NCBI GenBank assembly: GCA_029938605.1
Contig: JAOZUO010000030.1
Location: forward strand, 1 to 59,307
Origin: Deltaproteobacteria bacterium
Lineage (GTDB): Bacteria > Myxococcota_A > Polyangia > HGW-17 > JAJRWW01
Direction of reading: 5' to 3'
DNA: 59,307 nucleotides
The notes beneath the pieces are model-generated. The model saw only the letters and a program-made list of their open reading frames with translations. It had not been told where the DNA came from and made no database searches. The translations under genes were made by a program, and so were the position numbers. Shown piece after piece: positions 53,714 to 59,307 of this stretch (position 1 is its first letter; the number at the start of each line of letters is the position of its first letter).

Positions 53714-55000
53714 CTATGAATAGTCCACGAGCAGTCCGGGGAGCTCGTCGGGGTCGTCCACGTGAAAGACGTCTTCGTCAATGCCCACCACGGGCGCCAG
53801 GGCGCAGCAGCCCAGGCATCGCACCATCTCCAGGGAGAAGCGCATGTCATCGGTGGTCTCCCCGGCCTTGATGCCGAGCTTCCGCTCCAGCTGCGTGAGC
53901 AGGGTCTTGCCACCCTTGACGAAGCACCCCGTCCCCATGCAGACGCTAATGGTGTGGCGGCCCCGGGGCACCAGGCTAAAGAAGTTGTAGAAAGTGACCA
54001 CCCGCAGGATCTGCGCCAGGGGGACGTCCACCCGGGCCGAGATGGCACGCAGTACGTCGGGGGGCAGCCAACCGAGCGCCATGTTTGTCTCGATGAGGAT
54101 CGGCAGCAGGTTGCCCGGCTCGTCGGCGTGACGGGCAATGATCGGCGACACCGCGGCGTCGCGCTCTTCCTCAATCTCCACCGGCGGTCCCGGCAGCTCG
54201 AACTGCGGCTGATAGGAGATGGGGCAGTTGGTCTCGCAGTCCCCGCAGCCCGTACACTTGTCCGCGTCCACGTACCGGGCGCGCTTTTTGATCTTTACGT
54301 CGAAGTTGCCAACGAAGCCGTTGACCTCCATCACCTCACTGTTGGTCATCAGCTCGATATTGCTGGCCTGGGCCACCGACACCATCTTCGGGGTGCCGAT
54401 GCAAGCCGCGCAATCCAGCGTGGGAAAGGTCTTGTCGTACTGGATCATGTGCCCACCGATGGTGGGAGAGGTCTCCACGACGTAGGCCTTATTCTCGGCC
54501 TTGGCGATGTCCAGAGAGGCCTGCATGCCGGCGATACCGCCCCCGACGATCAGGGTGTTGGTGTTCACCGGGAAGGACGTGGGGAAGAGATCCCGCTGGT
54601 TGGGCGCCCGGAGGACCCCCGCCTTCGAAAGGATCTTGGCCTTCTGGGTGGCCACGTCCTCGTCTTCGTGTACCCAGGAGACGTGCTCCCGCACGCACAC
54701 CATATGGAAGGCGCGGTAGGGGTTGAGCCCCGCCCGCTTGCAGGCGTCCCGGAAGGTGTTCTCGTGCATGCGGGGGGAGCAGGAAGCCACCACCACCCGG
54801 GTCAACCCGTGTTCGGCGATGTCTTTCTCGATGAGCTCCTGCCCCGGGTCCGAGCACATGAACAGGTAGTCGCGCGAGACCACTACGTGCGGCAGGGTGG
54901 CGATGTACTCGGCCACCTCGACCACACGCACCCGATAGGCGATGTTGATGCCGCAATGGCAAATGTAAAAACCGATGCGTTCAGACATTGGAGGACTCAT
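53714..55000 (-). CDS. N-terminal half of HdrA fused to NuoE
   Basis: 428 aa. Residues 8-262 are a canonical HdrA start: GFYICHCGINIAYRVRVVEV, VVVASCSPRMHENTF, FAD site LIVGGGIAGMQAS (150-162), TFPTLDCAACIGTPKMVSVA and ferredoxin motif CTGCGDCETNCP (249-260). HdrA then stops, and residues about 285-428 are NuoE with [2Fe-2S] ligands C354, C359, C395 and C399. The rest of HdrA lies on the NuoG-fused protein at 48714-50516. The Shine-Dalgarno GGAG is within the end of the upstream gene. Confidence 0.9.
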   Translation of the reverse strand: MSPPMSERIGFYICHCGINIAYRVRVVEVAEYIATLPHVVVSRDYLFMCSDPGQELIEKDIAEHGLTRVVVASCSPRMHENTFRDACKRAGLNPYRAFHMVCVREHVSWVHEDEDVATQKAKILSKAGVLRAPNQRDLFPTSFPVNTNTLIVGGGIAGMQASLDIAKAENKAYVVETSPTIGGHMIQYDKTFPTLDCAACIGTPKMVSVAQASNIELMTNSEVMEVNGFVGNFDVKIKKRARYVDADKCTGCGDCETNCPISYQPQFELPGPPVEIEEERDAAVSPIIARHADEPGNLLPILIETNMALGWLPPDVLRAISARVDVPLAQILRVVTFYNFFSLVPRGRHTISVCMGTGCFVKGGKTLLTQLERKLGIKAGETTDDMRFSLEMVRCLGCCALAPVVGIDEDVFHVDDPDELPGLLVDYS

Positions 55001-55006
55001 AAGGGG

Positions 55007-56158
55007 TTACTCCACCGACTCGGCCAACAGCTCGGCCACGTCTTGGATTTCAATCCTGTCTTCGAGGTCGAGGACCTTCACGGCGTCCTCAAGCATGGAA
55101 GTGCAGTAGGGACACGCCGTGGCGATGACCTCCGCGCCCACCTCCAGGGCCTCACGAACGCGCACCACGGCGAAGCGCTCCTCGGTGGGCACGTCCGCCC
55201 AGATCCCGCCCCCCCCGCCGCCACAACACAGGGAGTTCTCCCGGTTGCGGCGCAGCTCCACGCGGGTGAGCCCCGGAATGGCGTCGAGCAGGTTCCGCGG
55301 GGCATCGTAGATGCCGTTGTGGCGACCAAGATAGCAGGGATCGTGATAGGCGACCTTTTTGGTGACCTCCACCGTGGGAGTGAGCTGACCTGCGTCCAAG
55401 GCCCGCTCCAGGACCTCGGTGTAGTGCTCAGCCTTCACCCCGAGATCAACCTCGGCCTCGGCATAGTCCTTGTTGATGACGTTCAAGCAGTGGGGAGAAG
55501 CCGTGAGGACCTTGGTCACGCCCTCGGCTCCGAGCAGCTCCGCGTTCTCCTCGGCCAGCTCGTCGAACACATCCTGGGCCCCCACCTTCCGGGCCTGGTC
55601 ACCGCAGCAGACCTCCGCCTCGGGTCGCACGCCGAAAGAGACACCGCTGACATCAAGCAGTCTGGCCAGAGCCTTCGCCGCTTTCTTGTTGCGCGGATCG
55701 TAGGTCTGGCTGCAGCAGGTGAAGTAGAGGTACTCATGGTCGTCGGTGAGCTCGGGCAGCCCCAGCTCCGCGGCCACGGCCACCCGCTCGGACCGGTCTC
55801 CCTGCCAGGGATTCCCGTCGCTGTGCAAGCTCGCCAGGGCACCCTTATGGTTCGGAGGCACCGAGCCGGCTGCGTTCATCATGGTCCGGGCTGCCCGCAG
55901 GACGTCGATGATCTCAACTCCCCGGGGACAGCGCGCCACACAGGTATTGCAGGTTACGCAGCGCCACAAATCTTCGCCTTCGCATCCCTCGAACCCGAGG
56001 GAAATCTGCCGCATGATGACCCTGGGATTGTTCACTCCCACCAGATTCCAAGGACACACCGCGGTGCAGGTACCGCACTGCATACACACATGCAGCGACT
56101 CGCCCCCGAATTCGGCCACCAGCTCGGCGATCTCCAGTATGGGTGTTACGACTTGCAT
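55007..56158 (-). CDS. HdrD-like (HdrC-HdrB fusion) Fe-S reductase subunit
   Basis: 383 aa. Two N-terminal ferredoxin motifs (CMQCGTCTAVCP; CVTCNTCVARCP) correspond to HdrC, followed by two CCG domains of HdrB type. The second CCG is complete (HDPCYLGR, LCCGGGGG, ACPYC). The first has FTCCSQTYDPR and EVCCGDQ but SPHC in place of CPxC, so one cluster ligand is Ser. In heterodisulfide reductases these domains hold the noncubane clusters that cleave disulfides. First gene of the operon. ATG 56158 has GGAG 7 nt upstream. Confidence 0.9.
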   Translation of the reverse strand: MQVVTPILEIAELVAEFGGESLHVCMQCGTCTAVCPWNLVGVNNPRVIMRQISLGFEGCEGEDLWRCVTCNTCVARCPRGVEIIDVLRAARTMMNAAGSVPPNHKGALASLHSDGNPWQGDRSERVAVAAELGLPELTDDHEYLYFTCCSQTYDPRNKKAAKALARLLDVSGVSFGVRPEAEVCCGDQARKVGAQDVFDELAEENAELLGAEGVTKVLTASPHCLNVINKDYAEAEVDLGVKAEHYTEVLERALDAGQLTPTVEVTKKVAYHDPCYLGRHNGIYDAPRNLLDAIPGLTRVELRRNRENSLCCGGGGGGIWADVPTEERFAVVRVREALEVGAEVIATACPYCTSMLEDAVKVLDLEDRIEIQDVAELLAESVE

Positions 56159-56191
56159 CGACCAACTCCTATTGTTCAGTCCGCCAGCCAA

Positions 56192-56207
56192 AGCATGGTC
56201 CGTGCCA
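56192..56207 (-). promoter_or_regulatory. Sigma-54 promoter of the hdr-like operon
   Basis: Read on the minus strand, TGGCACGGACCATGCT matches TGGCAC-N5-TTGC with one mismatch (ATGC) and exact 10-nt spacing between GG and GC. Transcription would start near 56182, 24 nt before the HdrD-like ATG. Confidence 0.8.
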
Positions 56208-56272
56208 GAATCGCGGGACGAAAAGTGCTTACGGTAATACCTGAATATTACAGGACACTTTCAACTGTCTGA

Positions 56273-56352
56273 TTTTGCGCCAGATAAGTAAGGTAAAAGA
56301 GTGCCTCCCATATGACGCAAAATGCACCACTGCCGCATGTTCTGGTGCAAAA
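56273..56352. promoter_or_regulatory. Inverted TTTTGCRCCAGA sites, candidate enhancer
   Basis: TTTTGCGCCAGA (56273-56284) and TCTGGTGCAAAA (56341-56352), the reverse complement of TTTTGCACCAGA, face each other. An inner AATGCACCA (56321-56329) makes TGCACCA-N13-TGGTGCA with the right-hand site. The block lies about 90-170 bp upstream of the hdr start site and next to the activator gene, as expected for an enhancer that may also control the activators. Confidence 0.55.
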
Positions 56353-56380
56353 CACACCATGTCACGCTATACTGACCGGC

Positions 56381-57826
56381 ATGAAAACGGGCAAGCTAGA
56401 CAGCAAGTTCTTCCCGCTGCTGCTTGACGTGATCGATCAATCCATCTTCACGGTGAACCGCGAAGGACACATCACATCTTTCAACCGGGCCGCTGAGAAG
56501 CTTACGGGACACCTCGAAGGCGAGGTTATCGGGCGGCGATGCTCCGAGGTCTTCCAGACCACCCTGTGCGACACGGACTGCCCGCTGCTAAAGACGATCC
56601 AGGAGGGCCAGCGGGTCATCGATCGTCAGGTACGCATCAAGGCCAAGGATGGCCGCTCCATTCCGGTGTCGGTGTCCACCGCGACCCTCGCCACACACTC
56701 CGGCGAGGTCCTGGGTGGGGTGGAGGTCATCAAGGACCTGTCCCACGTACACCATCTCAAGCGGCAGCTCGACGGGCGGTACCGCTTCGCGGACATCATC
56801 AGCAAGAACGTCGCCATGCAGCGCATCTTCGAGCTGCTGCCCCTGGTAGCCCAGTCCGACTCCACGGTGTTGATCCTCGGCGCCTCGGGCACTGGCAAGG
56901 AGCTGGTGGCCAAGGCCGTGCACCATCAGTCCGACCGGCGGGATCGCCCCTTCGTGGCGCTCAACTGCGCGGCCATGCCCGAGACGCTCATGGAGTCGGA
57001 GCTATTCGGCTACGTCAAGGGAGCCTTCACCGACGCCCGGCAAGACAAGCCTGGCCGCATCGCTCAGGCCGACGGGGGCACGCTGTTTCTGGACGAGATC
57101 GGCGACCTGTCCATCCACCTGCAGGTGAAGCTGCTGCGGTTCTTACAGGAGCGGTCCTACGAGCCCCTGGGGGCCACCTTCACCACCCGGGCGGACGTGC
57201 GCATCCTCTCGGCCACGCACCACGACCTGGAGCGCATGGTGGAGGAGGGCACCTTCCGGCAGGACCTGTACTACCGCATCAACATCATGCAGATCCTTCT
57301 GCCGCCCCTATGTGAGCGCGCCGAGGACATCCCGCTGCTGGTGAGTCACTTCATCAAGCGGTTCCGACACACCACGGGCAAGGCCATCGAGTCCATGACC
57401 GAGTCCGCCCTGGCCGCGCTCATGCGCCACTCCTTCCCGGGCAACGTGCGGGAGCTGGAGAACATCGTGGAGCGGGCCTTCATCATCTGCCAAGGCCCGG
57501 TCATCGGCATGGAGCACCTGCCCCTGGATGTGGCGGACCAGCTCGCACGGGCCACGGCGTTCGGGCAGCCCGCCATGGCGTCATCGCCCACCATGACCCC
57601 GCGCGCTCCGAACGGCGCGGGGACCGGGCTCGGCGGTCCGATCCCACTGCACCCACCGGGCAGTCTCTTCGCCCCTCCGAAACGGGACATCCTGAACACG
57701 GTGGAGCGCGACACCATCGCCGCCACCCTCAAACACAACCGGGGGAACCGCTCCCGCACCGCCCGGGAGCTGGGCATCCATCGGTCCACCCTGCTCAGGA
57801 AGCTCAAGCGATATGGTTTGACATGA
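56381..57826 (+). CDS. PAS-type sigma-54 activator 1 (no receiver domain)
   Basis: 481 aa from ATG 56381, chosen because MKTGKLDSKFFPLLLDVIDQ aligns with the start of the next gene; an ATG at 56312 would add 23 residues. A PAS domain (about 10-125) holds a Cys motif (RCSEVFQTTLCDTDCPL). The AAA+ domain has GASGTGKE, a GAFTDA loop in place of GAFTGA, and LFLDEIGDLS. A Pro/Gly linker and Fis-like HTH (NRSRTARELGIHRSTLLRKL) follow. A TATACT box lies 8 nt before the ATG, so the mRNA could be nearly leaderless. Likely activator of the divergent hdr-like operon. Confidence 0.9.
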   Translation: MKTGKLDSKFFPLLLDVIDQSIFTVNREGHITSFNRAAEKLTGHLEGEVIGRRCSEVFQTTLCDTDCPLLKTIQEGQRVIDRQVRIKAKDGRSIPVSVSTATLATHSGEVLGGVEVIKDLSHVHHLKRQLDGRYRFADIISKNVAMQRIFELLPLVAQSDSTVLILGASGTGKELVAKAVHHQSDRRDRPFVALNCAAMPETLMESELFGYVKGAFTDARQDKPGRIAQADGGTLFLDEIGDLSIHLQVKLLRFLQERSYEPLGATFTTRADVRILSATHHDLERMVEEGTFRQDLYYRINIMQILLPPLCERAEDIPLLVSHFIKRFRHTTGKAIESMTESALAALMRHSFPGNVRELENIVERAFIICQGPVIGMEHLPLDVADQLARATAFGQPAMASSPTMTPRAPNGAGTGLGGPIPLHPPGSLFAPPKRDILNTVERDTIAATLKHNRGNRSRTARELGIHRSTLLRKLKRYGLT

Positions 57827-59238
57827 CAACCAAGGATCACCAGCTCGAACGGCTCTATCCCCTCATCCTGGACTCCATTGATCAGGGCGTCTTCACCGTG
57901 GATTCGAACTTCGTGGTGACCTCCTTCAATGCCGCCGCCGAGCGCATCATCGGCATGTCCCGCAAAGAAGCCATCGGTAAGCGGTGCCACCATGTGTTCC
58001 GGGCCTCCATTTGCGAGACGGGCTGCGCCCTGCGCCGGACATTGAAGACCGGAGAACCCCTGCGAGACGTACACATCGACGTACTCAACCAGGACATGGA
58101 GGCCGTCCCCATCAGCGTGTCCACGGCCGTGCTGCGGGATCACGACGGCGGGCTCTTAGGCGGGGTGGAGCTGTTCCGCGACATCTCCGAGCTGGAGTCC
58201 CTGCGACGTGAGCTCTCCGGGCAGCGTGGCTTCGCCGATATCATCGGCAACAGCCCCGCCATGCGGGAGGTATTCCGGCTCCTGCCCGACGTGGCCGCCT
58301 CGGACGCCCCGGTGCTCATCGACGGCCCCAGCGGCGCTGGCAAGGAGCTGGTGGCCCGGGCCCTGCACAAGCTCTCCGGAAGGCGGGACCGCCCCTTCGT
58401 CAGCGTAAACTGCGGCGCCCTGCCCGACTCCCTGCTGGAGTCCGAGCTCTTCGGCTATGTCCGGGGCGCCTTTACCGACGCTCGCGGAGACAAGCCCGGG
58501 CGCTTCGTCATGGCCGACGGCGGCACGTTGCTCCTCGATGAGATCGGCGACGTGAGCCCCGCCTTCCAGGTCAAGCTCCTGCGCGTGCTGCAAGAGGGCG
58601 AGGTCGAGCCTCTGGGCGCCACGCAGCCGGTGTCGGTGGACGTACGCGTGGTCTGCGCCACCAACCGAGACCTGACCCAGCTGGTGGCCGACGGCACGTT
58701 CCGGGAGGACCTGTACTACCGGCTACGGGTGGTGCCCTTGCGGGTGCCGCCCCTACGGGATCGCACCGGGGACATCCCCCTGCTGGTGGATCACTTCATC
58801 GGCGTACTCAACCGACAAACGGGCAAGTCCATTCGTGGCCTCAGCCCCGAGGCCATGGCCGCTGTGACAAACTACGACTTCCCAGGCAACGTGCGGGAGC
58901 TCCGAAACCTGCTGGAGCGGGCCTTCGTCCTGTCCCACACCGACCTCATCGACACCAACCACCTCCTCCCAGAGGTCCTGAACCCCAGCGCCCGCCCCGC
59001 CGCCTCGAGCATGGGAGCAAGTCGCACCGCGCCCGGCCGGGTAAAACCCTCCGAACGCCGCATCCTCGGCGGCTGCACCCCGAACCTCGCCGATCTCTCC
59101 CCAGAGGCCCAACGCCTCGTGGAGACCCTGGACGCCCACGACTGGAACCGCACGGCCACCGCCGAAGCCCTGGGCATCGCCCGCACCACCCTCTGGCGCC
59201 GCATGCGCGACTACGGCCTCCTCGAACCAGGCTCCTGA
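57823..59238 (+). CDS. PAS-type sigma-54 activator 2
   Basis: 471 aa. Same layout as its upstream neighbour: PAS with RCHHVFRASICETGCAL, Walker A GPSGAGKE, GAFTDA, LLLDEIGDVS, and a C-terminal HTH (NRTATAEALGIARTTLWRRM). The start overlaps the previous stop by 4 nt (ATGA), so the two are co-translated and probably arose by tandem duplication. They may form mixed oligomers or respond to different signals. Confidence 0.92.
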   Translation: MTTKDHQLERLYPLILDSIDQGVFTVDSNFVVTSFNAAAERIIGMSRKEAIGKRCHHVFRASICETGCALRRTLKTGEPLRDVHIDVLNQDMEAVPISVSTAVLRDHDGGLLGGVELFRDISELESLRRELSGQRGFADIIGNSPAMREVFRLLPDVAASDAPVLIDGPSGAGKELVARALHKLSGRRDRPFVSVNCGALPDSLLESELFGYVRGAFTDARGDKPGRFVMADGGTLLLDEIGDVSPAFQVKLLRVLQEGEVEPLGATQPVSVDVRVVCATNRDLTQLVADGTFREDLYYRLRVVPLRVPPLRDRTGDIPLLVDHFIGVLNRQTGKSIRGLSPEAMAAVTNYDFPGNVRELRNLLERAFVLSHTDLIDTNHLLPEVLNPSARPAASSMGASRTAPGRVKPSERRILGGCTPNLADLSPEAQRLVETLDAHDWNRTATAEALGIARTTLWRRMRDYGLLEPGS

Positions 59239-59253
59239 AATCCACCTCCCATC

Positions 59254-59307
59254 ATACCGCTCCCGTCTGTCATTCCGCTCCCGTCTGTCCGTCCGTTCCC
59301 GTCTGTC
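59254..59307. repeat. 18-bp tandem repeat CCGYTCCCGTCTGTC, reaching the window end
   Basis: Three 18-bp units (ATACCGCTCCCGTCTGTC, ATTCCGCTCCCGTCTGTC, CGTCCGTTCCCGTCTGTC) run up to the last base. The array probably continues beyond the window. It has no spacer-repeat alternation, so it is not CRISPR. Confidence 0.85.

Noticed and set aside
41629..56158. Benzoyl-CoA reductase (Bam) cluster
   Set aside because: The Hdr, MvhD and Nuo-like parts resemble BamD-I, but no BamB (W-enzyme) or BamC gene is in the window.
50732..56272. Very long plus-strand open frames (995 and 836 codons) opposite the hdr-like genes
   Set aside because: They have no recognisable domains and are His/Leu/Gly-rich shadows of strongly supported Fe-S and flavin proteins.

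Overview
The window reads as a piece of a high-GC, anaerobic, delta-proteobacterium-like genome, most likely Myxococcota. The evidence is indirect. There are many exported lipoproteins with myxococcal Cys-rich, DUF4215-like and MopE-like repeats and Asn/Thr/Gly spacers, several sigma-54 regulators, and large oxygen-sensitive Fe-S flavoenzyme operons. No rRNA or tRNA gene was recognised, so the taxonomy is inference.

Left part (1-6.1 kb): a degraded accessory region. Copies of a ~123-bp repeat ending in AACTTAAGTACGTCCCC flank gene remnants (an S9 peptidase tail and a TIG-domain scrap). It also holds a Phd/ParE toxin-antitoxin pair, a SHOCT/zinc-ribbon protein, small exported proteins and a YchJ-like protein. 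One large lipoprotein gene has an apparent TGA at codon 3.

6.1-16.6 kb: a formate dehydrogenase locus. A GAF histidine kinase and NtrC-type regulator diverge from an operon encoding a response regulator, a NuoE-like subunit, a NuoF-GltD fusion and a cysteine-type FdhA. The intergenic region carries a clear -24/-12 promoter and two CGTAT-N8-ATACG sites placed like enhancers. The response regulator and FdhA end in the same C-terminal domain.

16.7-25.7 kb: two frameshifted genes, secreted Cys-rich and beta-helix lipoproteins, and an AbiE-type toxin-antitoxin pair that sits against a truncated lipoprotein gene.

26-32.3 kb: an operon of a NifX-like protein, an Mrp/NBP35 ATPase, a thioredoxin-like lipoprotein, a Tat-exported Mo-bisPGD oxidoreductase (thiosulfate/polysulfide reductase type) and a ferredoxin-cytochrome b fusion, behind a candidate sigma-54 promoter. 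32.3-36.8 kb: a zinc/manganese-type uptake set (His-rich exported protein, porin, binding protein, permease) without its ATPase. 36.9-41.5 kb: an OmpA-like protein, a secreted endonuclease I-like lipoprotein and a MopE-like adhesin-type lipoprotein.

41.6-59.2 kb: a heterodisulfide-reductase-like operon on the minus strand (HdrD-like, HdrA-N/NuoE fusion, NuoF-GltD fusion, NuoG/HdrA-C fusion, MvhD, FrhB-like, duplicated HdrA, TPR protein, PAS kinase, response regulator). It has a sigma-54 promoter and diverges from two tandem PAS-type sigma-54 activators. The most unusual feature is an HdrA split at its ferredoxin motif, each half fused to a different NADH-dehydrogenase module. I read the operon as a candidate electron-bifurcating NADH-linked complex whose partner substrate cannot be told from sequence.
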